Part shown: positions 10,553 to 17,576 of the stretch, piece by piece | Position numbering within the stretch: the stretch's first letter is position 1 | Layout: every line of letters begins with the position of its first letter | Source of the DNA: Clostridiales bacterium | GTDB lineage: Bacteria > Bacillota > Clostridia > Oscillospirales > CAG-272 | Length of the DNA: 17,706 nt | Direction of reading: 5' to 3' | NCBI GenBank assembly: GCA_016280525.1 | Contig: JAEEGW010000215.1 | Location: 1 to 17,706, forward strand | Position numbers and translations under genes: made by a program | Notes under the pieces: generated by a model | What the model was told of the DNA's origin: nothing | Seen by the model: only the letters and a program-made list of their open reading frames with translations | The model's database searches: none

Positions 10553-12300
10553 TATTTGTCGACCTTTAATCTCGCCGCTTCGTCCGGGTCGGGCGTCACG
10601 ACGGCGGAATAGTTCTGATGGTATATCACAAAGCCCGGCGCGGATCCCGCCGGCTTTTTTATGTTTCTGACCTGCGTATAATCGACCTCTACGTTTACGC
10701 CGTCGCGCTTTGACGAGTAATACGCCGCAAGGCGCGCCGCCTGCGTGAAGTCCTCAGCCGGCGGCTCGTCGCCGTCCTGCACCATTATGACGTGGCTGCC
10801 CGGCGCGTCCTTGACGTGGAAAAACCAGTCGAAACGCGAGGCTTCTTTGAGCGTAAGATGATCGTTTTGTATATTGTTTTTGCCTATATAAACGTCGTAT
10901 CCGTTATCCGTTCTGAAATGCATCGGGCGGGTCTTGACCGCCTTTGCTTTTTTCGCGTCTTTTTTGCGCTTTGCGTAGCCCGTTTCGTAAAGTTCCGCGC
11001 GCAGCTGTTCAAGGTCTTCCTCCGTCTCGGAGCGGCTCAGAGCGTCCGACACGGTGAGGATGTATTCAAGCTCCGCGCGAGCTTCTTCGGCTCTCTTTGA
11101 CGCCTCGGTCTTCGCGGTCTTCGCCTTGTTATATTTTTTATAATACTTCTGCGCGTTTGCGGACACCGATATGCGCGGATCGAGCGGTATGGTTATCTGC
11201 GGCGCGTCGTCTTCGTAATAATTCTCCACGGTCAGAGACGCGCCGCCTTTTTCGGCTCTGTAAAGATTCGCGGTAAGCAGATCGCCGTAAAGGCGGTATT
11301 TTTCCGCGTCCTCGCATCTCTTTAAATCGTCCGCAATGTTTTCAAGCTTCTTTTTGATATGCGCTTCCGCCGCGCCGACGAGTCGAAGTATGTCGCCGCC
11401 GCGCTGTTTTATCCTCTCAACGCTTTCGCGTTCGGCGTAAAACACGTCAATGCACTCGCTTACCGTGGAAAAGCGCCGTATCTCCGCGCCGTCGCCGTAC
11501 TGCTTCAGCTCAAATGCCGAATAATCGACCGGGCGTTTGCCGTCGTAGACGATGCACGGCGAAAATTCAGCGTTTTCCACGCGGGAGACGAATCTGCGGA
11601 ATACCGCGTAAAGCGCGGCTCCGCGGCCGCGCACGGGTCTGCCGGAGGCGTTTGCAAGATACGCGGCCTCACGCGACAAAAGCGGGGAAAAGCCGCGGAA
11701 GCATTTTACAAAAAAGCCGTCTGAGTCTATCTCCGCGTATTTTTCGCACAGCTCGGCAAACGTGTCCGCCGTAACGGTCGCCGGTATCAGCTTGTCCTGC
11801 GGGGGCGGCGCCTCGTATCTCATGCCGGGGAGCACCTGCCGTTTTGAAGATACGGTTATGTCAACGGGCTTCACGCAGTTTATTATCTTTCCGTCCGCGT
11901 CAGTCACTATGACGTTGCTGTACTTGCCCATTATCTCGCAGAAAATATACTCGTCGCGAGGATAACCCATCTCGTCCGTCGCGGCGAATTTCAGCTTTAT
12001 GACGCGCTCAAAATCCGGCTGTTCGGCCGAGAGCAGCCTCGCCGAATTTAAATGTTTTCTAAGATGCATGCAAAGCGCGCTCGCCTGCGCGGGGTTGTCC
12101 TTCACGACGTCCGTCAGATTGACTTTCGGTATGCTTGACGAGGCGGAAAGGCACAGCTTTACGCTCCGCCTGTCGTCCGTGCGCAGATTCAGCACTATCT
12201 CGTCCGCGGACGGCGCGTTAACGCGCTCGACGCGTGCGCCGGAAAGCTCTTTATTTATCTGTGAGACGACCGCGGCGGCGGTAAACGAATCATACGGCAT
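10552..12300 (-). CDS. rqcH: Ribosome quality control factor RqcH (NFACT family)
   Basis: A 582-residue protein of the NEMF/RqcH (formerly fibronectin-binding A) family. It binds stalled 50S subunits carrying peptidyl-tRNA and adds C-terminal alanine tails that mark the chain for degradation. The NFACT-N domain runs about 1-265, and E98-R99 lies where B. subtilis RqcH has its essential DR pair, a conservative change. A coiled-coil middle region spans about 285-440, with KKYNKAKTAKTEASKRAEEA as part of it. NFACT-R is at about 462-575, with MHFRTDNGYDVYIGKNNIQN and FFHVKDAPGSHVIM. ATG at 12298-12300 has CGGAGT upstream and overlaps nif3 by 11 bases. It is the third gene of the operon. Confidence 0.93.
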   Translation of the reverse strand: MPYDSFTAAAVVSQINKELSGARVERVNAPSADEIVLNLRTDDRRSVKLCLSASSSIPKVNLTDVVKDNPAQASALCMHLRKHLNSARLLSAEQPDFERVIKLKFAATDEMGYPRDEYIFCEIMGKYSNVIVTDADGKIINCVKPVDITVSSKRQVLPGMRYEAPPPQDKLIPATVTADTFAELCEKYAEIDSDGFFVKCFRGFSPLLSREAAYLANASGRPVRGRGAALYAVFRRFVSRVENAEFSPCIVYDGKRPVDYSAFELKQYGDGAEIRRFSTVSECIDVFYAERESVERIKQRGGDILRLVGAAEAHIKKKLENIADDLKRCEDAEKYRLYGDLLTANLYRAEKGGASLTVENYYEDDAPQITIPLDPRISVSANAQKYYKKYNKAKTAKTEASKRAEEARAELEYILTVSDALSRSETEEDLEQLRAELYETGYAKRKKDAKKAKAVKTRPMHFRTDNGYDVYIGKNNIQNDHLTLKEASRFDWFFHVKDAPGSHVIMVQDGDEPPAEDFTQAARLAAYYSSKRDGVNVEVDYTQVRNIKKPAGSAPGFVIYHQNYSAVVTPDPDEAARLKVDK

Positions 12301-13042
12301 ACTGTTTTACTCCGTAGATCTCTACATATTCGCCGCTTGCCGCCGATACTGTTTCGCACAAACGTTGCAGCGCCGGGGATTCCGACTCGTAATGGCCGAC
12401 GCATATAACGTTCATTCCGTCATCCGCCGCGTCTATCGCGTTATGATACTTCACCTCGCCGCAGATGAAAACGTCCGCGCCGAGCGCCTTTGCCTCCGTT
12501 ATCTCATCGTCCGGCGCGCCGCCGCAGACCGCGGCGCAATGCACTTTTTCGGTCGCTTTTTCGGCAAAGAAGTGAGCCGGGCCGAATATTTCTTTTACAT
12601 GCGCGGCAAGCTCGTCAAATGAGTGTTCGCCAATGCCACAAAGCCGAGCACATAAACCCTCGCCGAATTTCATAGCAGGCGTAAATCCGAGCGTTTTGCA
12701 AAGGATATCGGAAACGCCGCCGTCAAGCGCGTCAAACCGCGTGTGAAAACCCATGGCGGCGATGTTTGAGCGTATGAGCCGCAGCGCTTTTTTTGATACG
12801 ACGGTTTCACCGCAAAGCTCTTTTAACGGCGAGAAGATCAGCGGATGATGCGTTACTATCGTATCAAATCCGTTCTTTTCGGCATAGTCTATGACCTCGT
12901 TTCTTACGTCAAGCGCTATGAGTATGCGTTTGCTTTCGTGTTCGGGCGACGGGAGCACGGAAAGTCCGTCGTTATCCCATTCGCAGCTCAGAGAAGACGG
13001 TATTATCTCATCAAGTTTTTTATAAAGCTCACAGGTTTTCAT
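12290..13042 (-). CDS. Nif3-like dinuclear metal centre protein
   Basis: A 250-residue protein of the Nif3/YqfO/YbgI family, which forms ring hexamers with a two-metal site in each subunit. Its biochemical function is not settled, although GTP cyclohydrolase I type activity has been reported in some members. Metal-binding motifs are THHPLIF (64-70), HTRFDAL (100-106) and HYESES near the C-terminus. The length matches the short YbgI type; B. subtilis YqfO has an extra inserted domain that is absent here. It overlaps trmK by 14 bases and has GAGGAAAA before its start codon. The trmK-nif3 pairing matches yqfN-yqfO of B. subtilis. Confidence 0.9.
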   Translation of the reverse strand: MKTCELYKKLDEIIPSSLSCEWDNDGLSVLPSPEHESKRILIALDVRNEVIDYAEKNGFDTIVTHHPLIFSPLKELCGETVVSKKALRLIRSNIAAMGFHTRFDALDGGVSDILCKTLGFTPAMKFGEGLCARLCGIGEHSFDELAAHVKEIFGPAHFFAEKATEKVHCAAVCGGAPDDEITEAKALGADVFICGEVKYHNAIDAADDGMNVICVGHYESESPALQRLCETVSAASGEYVEIYGVKQYAV

Positions 13043-13691
13043 ATTTTTTCCTCAGTTCGTCAAGCACTTCGCGCTCTTTTTGCGCGTCTATGCCGGCTTT
13101 TGATTTTCCTTTTATTATTTTCTCGTATTTTGCTATGTATTTTTTGTATAACGCCGGGACAAGCTCGCCGTCCTCGTGGCTTTTGCCGGTCTCAAGCTCG
13201 GCTTCGGTATATTCCTGCGCGGCGGCTTTGAAGCGGCAGACGATTATCTGATATATATGCCTGTCCTCGTACGCGAGCCGCTCGCGCTCTATTTCAAATC
13301 CGGCGGACAACAGATATTTCCGAAGCTCGTCCGGGCACGTCATCGGCTGCAGGATAAGCGTTATTTGCTCCGTTTTCGCAAACGGCGCGCGGTCTATTAT
13401 ATCGGCTATCAGCTCGCCGCCCATTCCGGCTATGACTACCGTGTCAGGCCGGTATTCCTCCGCTCCGTCAAGTCCGTCTGCGAGGTTTAAAACTATTTTA
13501 TCGGATAACCCCGCCTCCGCCACGTTTTTTGCGGCGCGGGAAAGCGGACCTTTTCTTACGTCGGACGCGTACGCGAAGACGGCTTTGCCCTGTTTTACGG
13601 CGGATATGGGGATATACGCGTGGTCGCAGCCTATGTCAGCAAGGCGGCAGCCGCGCGGCAAAAGGGAGAGCAGTACGTCAAGTCTTTTCAT
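13029..13691 (-). CDS. trmK: tRNA (adenine22-N1)-methyltransferase TrmK
   Basis: A 220-residue SAM-dependent enzyme that makes m1A at position 22 of tRNA. Motif I is ADIGCDHAYIPI (18-29), an acidic ADGLD lies at 71-75, and the family AGMGGELI motif is at 88-95, followed by LQPMTCPDELRKYL. The C-terminal region (about 165-220) is a charged coiled-coil typical of TrmK. ATG at 13689-13691 has AAGGAGGG upstream, and an extended -10 promoter lies at 13714-13742. It is the first gene of the trmK-nif3-rqcH-mtaB operon. Confidence 0.92.
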   Translation of the reverse strand: MKRLDVLLSLLPRGCRLADIGCDHAYIPISAVKQGKAVFAYASDVRKGPLSRAAKNVAEAGLSDKIVLNLADGLDGAEEYRPDTVVIAGMGGELIADIIDRAPFAKTEQITLILQPMTCPDELRKYLLSAGFEIERERLAYEDRHIYQIIVCRFKAAAQEYTEAELETGKSHEDGELVPALYKKYIAKYEKIIKGKSKAGIDAQKEREVLDELRKKYENL

Positions 13692-13713
13692 GATTTACCC
13701 TCCTTTTCCTTAG

Positions 13714-13742
13714 ATTTTATCATATTTTTTAAAGAAAATCAA
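13714..13742 (-). promoter_or_regulatory. Promoter of the trmK-nif3-rqcH-mtaB operon
   Basis: On the minus strand, TTGATT, 17 bases and TAAAAT, with TGA just before the -10 (extended -10). It is 22 bases upstream of the trmK start codon. No other promoter is evident inside the operon. Confidence 0.7.
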
Positions 13743-13772
13743 TAGCTTTGCCGTTTTTGTTTCAAACTGATA

Positions 13773-13801
13773 TTGAAAAACGGAGAAAAATATGATATAG
13801 T
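13773..13801 (+). promoter_or_regulatory. Promoter of yitT
   Basis: TTGAAA (13773-13778), a 17-bp spacer and TATAGT (13796-13801), with TGA before the -10. It is back-to-back with the trmK promoter. Confidence 0.7.
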
Positions 13802-13831
13802 TATATCACGACATGAAAGGAGTTACCGTCT

Positions 13832-14704
13832 ATGAAGAAAAAAGCGTTCAAAGAACGTTTTATAGATTATATTCTGATAACCGTCGGCAGTCTTATATAC
13901 GCCGTGGGAATAGCGCTGTTCCTTGACCCGAACGACCTGGCGCCGGGAGGCGTTTCCGGTATCGCCATAATCATAAATCACTTCATACAGCCGGTCAACG
14001 TAGGTATCATAATCGTTGTGCTGAATATACCTATAATGATAATAGGCGTGATAAAATTCGGCTTCCGTTTTCTGCTTTCAAGCATCTACGCCGTAGCCGT
14101 ATCAAGCGCGGCGATGGAGATCCTGGGCAGGACGGTAGGCGCCGTGACGGACGACAAGCTGCTTGCCGCTGTAGCCGGCGGAGCGCTGCAGGCTATCGGC
14201 ATCGGCATAGTGTTCAGAGCAGGCGCGACGACCGGCGGCACGGATATTATAGTACGCGTGCTGCGCCAAAAATTCCGTTATCTGAAGACCGGAACGTTTT
14301 TCCTGTTTGTGGACGGCATAATAATCGTCATATCCGGAATAGTGTTCAAAAACATCAACGTCGCTCTGTATGCGGCGCTGTCGCTGACGGTATATATGGC
14401 GGTGTTTAACTCCGTGCTCTACGGCGGAGACAGCGCGCGTCTCGTCTATATTATAAGCCCGGCAAAGGACAAGATCGCGGAGCGGATAATGAGCGAGCTT
14501 GACGCCGGAGCGACGGTGCTTGACGGCAAAGGCGCGTACACCGGACAGAAAAAAGAGGTCCTTATGATCGTTTTGCGCATGAGAGCTCTGCCTGAGGCGC
14601 GCGACATAGTGCGCGAGGAGGATAAAAAAGCGTTTATGATAGTCACCCGCGCGACGTCCGTTTTCGGAGAGGGCTTCAAATCGCACGACGAGGAAGATTT
14701 GTAG
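13832..14704 (+). CDS. YitT family integral membrane protein
   Basis: A 290-residue protein. The N-terminal part (about 1-205) carries about five to six hydrophobic segments with the YitT-family pattern LFLDPNDLAPGGVSGIAIII (31-50) and AGATTGGTDIIVRVLRQKF. The C-terminal part (about 208-285) is a soluble DUF2179 domain (IAERIMSELDAGATVLDGKG and VTRATSVFGEGF). The transported or sensed substrate of this large Firmicutes family is unknown. ATG at 13832 is preceded by AAAGGAG at a spacing of nine. The gene is alone, with its own promoter and the terminator at 14735-14760. Confidence 0.92.
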   Translation: MKKKAFKERFIDYILITVGSLIYAVGIALFLDPNDLAPGGVSGIAIIINHFIQPVNVGIIIVVLNIPIMIIGVIKFGFRFLLSSIYAVAVSSAAMEILGRTVGAVTDDKLLAAVAGGALQAIGIGIVFRAGATTGGTDIIVRVLRQKFRYLKTGTFFLFVDGIIIVISGIVFKNINVALYAALSLTVYMAVFNSVLYGGDSARLVYIISPAKDKIAERIMSELDAGATVLDGKGAYTGQKKEVLMIVLRMRALPEARDIVREEDKKAFMIVTRATSVFGEGFKSHDEEDL

Positions 14705-14734
14705 AAAATTTAGAATTAAGAATTAAGAATGTAG

Positions 14735-14760
14735 GGGCGATCATTGATCGCCCGTTTTTT
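14735..14760 (+). terminator. Intrinsic terminator of yitT within the repeat family
   Basis: GGGCGATCA and TGATCGCCC pair perfectly and are followed by GTTTTTT. It belongs to the recurring GGGGCGA-type hairpin family, which links at least one repeat module directly to transcription termination. Confidence 0.8.
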
Positions 14761-14857
14761 AAGGTGTCGCTGCGCGACGATTTGTGCGGCTTACGCCGCC
14801 TTTGGGGCTCCCCTCCCCCCTTTTCCGCCCCCCCTGACCCCCCACCATCCCCCCTGC

Positions 14858-15109
14858 GGGCACAGCGTGCCCGAATGAAGTCGCCCCTTGCGGGGCTGAT
14901 GGTGGAATGAAGACGCTTCGCTAATGAAGTCGCCCTGCGGGCTAATTAAGGAACGCGGGTGACTTCGCATCATTAGGCGACAACGTCGCCGGCATCATTA
15001 GTGCGCCGGGGTTCCCCGAAGCGAATTCGTGAGCTTTGGGGGTTCGCGGGTGGCACGGCATCATTAGTCGGCAAAGCCGACGTCTTCATTATTATGCGGC
15101 TTCAGCCGC
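14858..15109 (-). repeat. Palindrome array with TAATGA-type linkers, copy 2 (inverted)
   Basis: The reverse complement matches 8734-8984 almost throughout, with scattered substitutions. It starts with GGGCAC-AGC-GTGCCC (14858-14872) and ends with GCGGC-TTCA-GCCGC (15096-15109). Some differences fall in loops; for example the GGGCAC hairpin loop is GTT in copy 1 and GCT in copy 2 when read in the same direction. Confidence 0.85.
15008..15045 (-). repeat. Palindromic element K, copy 9
   Basis: An inverted copy, GGGGTTCCCCGAAGCGAATT...GGGGGTTC, inside the inverted palindrome array. It is the counterpart of copy 7. Confidence 0.8.
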
Positions 15110-15177
15110 GCGCGTCGGCGGCCTCACCCACCGCCCGACGCGCTTACTCTTCGGGCCCCCTCAAAGCGTAGATTGGA

Positions 15178-15205
15178 GGGGAGGGGACAGGGGGGTAGGG
15201 GGGGG
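15178..15205 (+). repeat. G-quadruplex motif, copy 5 (G-rich on plus strand)
   Basis: GGGG-A-GGGG-ACA-GGGGGG-TA-GGGGGGGG. It lies in the arms facing degV, so the G-rich strand is the template for leftward transcription. Confidence 0.7.
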
Positions 15206-15389
15206 TTCTCGGCGAAGCCGAGCTTGAGGGGTGGGAAACCACCCATATTCGTCCCTAAGGGACACCGGTTTTTATTCTTTATTCTTTATTCTTTAATGCG
15301 GGAGGGGAGACCCCTCCCCTACAACGGACGACCAATGGTCGCCCCTACAACGGGTCGTCCGCTCACGCCCCCTCAAATCTTTGATTTGT

Positions 15390-15414
15390 GGGAGGGGACA
15401 GGGGGTATGGGGGG
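15390..15414 (+). repeat. G-quadruplex motif, copy 6 (G-rich on plus strand)
   Basis: GGG-A-GGGG-ACA-GGGGG-TAT-GGGGGG follows a CAAATC-TTT-GATTTG hairpin. It has the same orientation relative to degV as copy 5. Confidence 0.7.
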
Positions 15415-15435
15415 TTCTCGGCGAAGCCGAGCAAA

Positions 15436-15474
15436 GGGGTTCCCCGTTGCGAACATAGTGAGCAATGGGGGTTC
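15436..15474 (-). repeat. Palindromic element K, copy 10
   Basis: An inverted copy with a GTTGC stem and GAACATAGTGA loop. It sits at the same junction as copy 3. The first arm of the same block (15206-15240) is an empty version of this site. Confidence 0.8.
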
Positions 15475-15611
15475 CCGTGAGGGGTGGGAAACCACCCATA
15501 TTCGTCCCGAAGGGACACCGGTTTTTATTCTTTATTCTTTATTATTTCTTCTTTATTATTTAAAAAGGACGACCAATGCTCGCCCCTGCGGCTGCTCGCC
15601 TATACGGCAAC

Positions 15612-15638
15612 AAAAAAACGGCGTTACCGCCGTTTTTT
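15612..15638. terminator. Bidirectional intrinsic terminator at the end of degV
   Basis: AAAACGGCG (15615-15623), loop TTAC and CGCCGTTTT (15628-15636) are flanked by an A run on the left and a T run on the right. It overlaps the degV stop codon (15637-15639) and could act on both strands. Confidence 0.85.
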
Positions 15639-16524
15639 AATCAACTCTTTTTTCTCCCCAGAAGAACAGGGAGACCGTGCCGGGGCCGGTGTGGCTGCCG
15701 ATCGTGGCGCCTATCGGGAATATTTCCGGCTCGCCTTTCATTTTCGGGAACTTCTCCTTAACGAGCGCGGCAAGGCGCTGCGCGTCGGACAGACACTCGG
15801 AATGACAGATGAACACGCGACCGATGTAGTTTAACCCGTCCTGCGCGAATTCCGTCATTTTTTCCACCGTATGCTTTATAACGCGCTTTTTGCCCAAGAC
15901 TTTCTGCCGCGGGATGAGGCGGCCGAGGTTATCCATATTCAGAAGCGGGCATATACCGAGCATATTTCCTATAAAGCCGGAGCCTTTTGACACTCTGCCG
16001 CCCCTTATATAAAACGTCAGATCGGTAGAGAAAAACCAGTGGTGCATTTTCAGTCTGTTTTCAAGCAGCCATTCGTTCAGCTCGTCTATATTCATGCCCT
16101 CGTCGCGCTTGTCGGCGAGCGTATCCATTATAAGCCCGTAGCCGCTTGACGCGCCGAGCGAGTCAACGACGTATATTTTGCGCTCCGGATACTTCTGACG
16201 CATCGCCTCCGCGGCAACTATCGCGGAATTGTACGCGCCGGAAATTCCGGTGGAGAGCGTTACGTGAAGTATATCCTTGCCTTCTTTGAGAAATCCCTCG
16301 AAAAACTCTATGTATTCGCCGGCGGACGGCTGTGACGTTTTTGTGCTCTGTCCTTCCGTCATCCTGCGGTAAAGCTCTTCGGGCGGCATCGTTTGTCCGA
16401 GATCGTCAGGATATTCAACACCGTCAAGCGAAAAGTGAAAGCATATATATTTTATATCGCGTTTGTCAAACCGCTCTTTTGTCAGGTCCGCGGATGAACA
16501 GCAGGATATTATAAAGTCAGCCAT
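15637..16524 (-). CDS. DegV family fatty-acid-binding protein
   Basis: A 295-residue protein when started at ATG 16522-16524 (MADFIISCCSSADLTKERF). Two upstream in-frame ATGs (16534-16536 and 16579-16581) are less likely: the latter overlaps the promoter, and the protein would gain an atypical hydrophobic lead. The ribosome binding site of the chosen start is weak (GGGGG). Family landmarks are TLSTGISGAYNSA (lipid-binding loop), IRGGRVSKGSGFIGNMLGI and GSHTGPGTVSLFF. DegV/FakB proteins bind a fatty acid and, in Gram-positives with a FakA kinase, present it for phosphorylation. No fakA is in the window, so a FakB role is inference from the family. Confidence 0.88.
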   Translation of the reverse strand: MADFIISCCSSADLTKERFDKRDIKYICFHFSLDGVEYPDDLGQTMPPEELYRRMTEGQSTKTSQPSAGEYIEFFEGFLKEGKDILHVTLSTGISGAYNSAIVAAEAMRQKYPERKIYVVDSLGASSGYGLIMDTLADKRDEGMNIDELNEWLLENRLKMHHWFFSTDLTFYIRGGRVSKGSGFIGNMLGICPLLNMDNLGRLIPRQKVLGKKRVIKHTVEKMTEFAQDGLNYIGRVFICHSECLSDAQRLAALVKEKFPKMKGEPEIFPIGATIGSHTGPGTVSLFFWGEKRVD

Positions 16525-16552
16525 AAAAACCCCCATAATAGCTAATGCGTGT

Positions 16553-16581
16553 ATTTTACCATATAAATATGGAAAAAACAA
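16553..16581 (-). promoter_or_regulatory. Promoter of degV with a palindrome in the spacer
   Basis: On the minus strand, TAAAAT (16558-16553) has TGG before it (extended -10), and TTGTTT lies 17 bases upstream. A perfect 6-bp-arm inverted repeat, CCATAT-NN-ATATGG (16559-16572), fills the part of the spacer next to the -10, where a repressor could act. Confidence 0.5.
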
Positions 16582-16633
16582 ACGGATTTTAGGTTAAGAT
16601 TTGAGAAATTTTTCTGAAAATAATGTGATAATA

Positions 16634-17572
16634 CTACTTGTCGCCGTTTATCTGTCCCATAAGGCGCTTGTTGAACTCTTCCGCCGTGTTGTAGCCCATT
16701 TTCTTCTGGCGGCTGTTCATAGCGGCTATTTCTATGATAATCGCTAAGTTTCTGCCGGGACGGACAGGTATGGTTATTGACGGGATATTTATGCCTAAGA
16801 TCTCCTTATACTCGGATTCAAGCCCGAAGCGGTCGTACATTTTGCCCTGCACCCACTGTTCAAGCTCTATGACGAGGTCGATCTTTTCAGTCAGCTTGAC
16901 CGCGCCCATACCGAAAAGCCGGCGCACGTCAACTATGCCTATGCCGCGAAGTTCCACGTAGTGGCGGATTATCTCCGGCGCCGTGCCGACGAGAGTCGTT
17001 GCGGAAACGCGCTTTATCTCTACCGCGTCGTCCGCTATGAGACGGTGGCCGCGCTTTACGAGCTCTATCGCCGTTTCGCTTTTGCCTACGCCGCTGTCGC
17101 CGAGCATCAAAATACCTTCGCCGTATACTTCAACAAGAACGCCGTGGCGCGTCGTGCGCGGCGCGAGCGACACGTTCAAAGACGCTATAAGCGCCGCCAT
17201 GAATTCGCTCGTCAGCGTTTTGGTGCGCAGAAGCGGCACGTTTTTTGCACGGCAGGTCTGCACCTGCTCGTCCGATACCGGAAGAGCCGTCGTGAAAACT
17301 ATGCAGACCGGCAGCTCGTCCACAAGACTCGCGAAGCTATCGTGTCTTGCTTTTTCGTCAAGGGAGCAGAGATATTCGTACTCCACGCGGCCTATTATCT
17401 GAATCCTGTCGTTTTCAAACAGCTTGCCGAAGCCGGAGAGCTTCAGTCCCGGGCGGTTCACGTCGCTTCTGATTACCTGTATTTCCGCTATGTTTTCCGG
17501 CGCGTATATGACCTCAAGCTGAAATTCGTCGATTATCGACGTAAGCGGTATGGTATAAACTTCACTTTCCAT
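16634..17572 (-). CDS. hprK: HPr kinase/phosphorylase
   Basis: A 312-residue bifunctional enzyme that phosphorylates and dephosphorylates Ser46 of HPr (and Crh), controlling catabolite repression through CcpA in low-GC Gram-positives. The N-terminal domain is about 1-130. The catalytic domain has H143, the Walker A loop GDSGVGKSE (158-166), HRLIADDAVEI with D181-D182, and the family signature ELRGIGIVDVRRLFGMGAV. All expected catalytic residues are visible. ATG at 17570-17572 is preceded by GGAG, which overlaps the end of hslO. Only four bases separate the two genes, so they are probably co-transcribed. Confidence 0.95.
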   Translation of the reverse strand: MESEVYTIPLTSIIDEFQLEVIYAPENIAEIQVIRSDVNRPGLKLSGFGKLFENDRIQIIGRVEYEYLCSLDEKARHDSFASLVDELPVCIVFTTALPVSDEQVQTCRAKNVPLLRTKTLTSEFMAALIASLNVSLAPRTTRHGVLVEVYGEGILMLGDSGVGKSETAIELVKRGHRLIADDAVEIKRVSATTLVGTAPEIIRHYVELRGIGIVDVRRLFGMGAVKLTEKIDLVIELEQWVQGKMYDRFGLESEYKEILGINIPSITIPVRPGRNLAIIIEIAAMNSRQKKMGYNTAEEFNKRLMGQINGDK

Positions 17573-17576
17573 GATC

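Larger units (their letters stand above)
14705..15611. repeat. Mosaic repeat block 4 (convergent intergenic region)
   Basis: A gene-free block. It has the end repeat (14709-14730), a terminator-type GGGCGATCA hairpin (14735-14760), GTCGCTGCGCGAC, GCGGC/GCCGC and a GGGGCTCCCC module, then an inverted copy of the block 3 palindrome array (14858-15109) containing K (15008-15045), and a CGCGCGTCGGCGG palindrome. Two right-facing arms follow in tandem. The first has a diverged CAATCTC hairpin, a G4 motif (15178-15205), CTCGGC/GCCGAG, GGTGGG-like and GTCCC hairpins, and an AT tract, then GGGAGGGG and GACC hairpins. The second has CAAATC-TTT-GATTTG (15374-15388), a G4 motif (15390-15414), CTCGGC/GCCGAG, K (15436-15474), hairpins, an AT tract (15525-15562) and a GGACGACCAATGCTCGCCCC hairpin. 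No end repeat is seen on the degV side. The degV terminator follows. Confidence 0.9.

Noticed and set aside
16525..16581. Extended N-terminus of DegV
   Set aside because: The extra 19 codons overlap the -10 and spacer of the promoter and are not family-like; the family begins at about MADFIIS.
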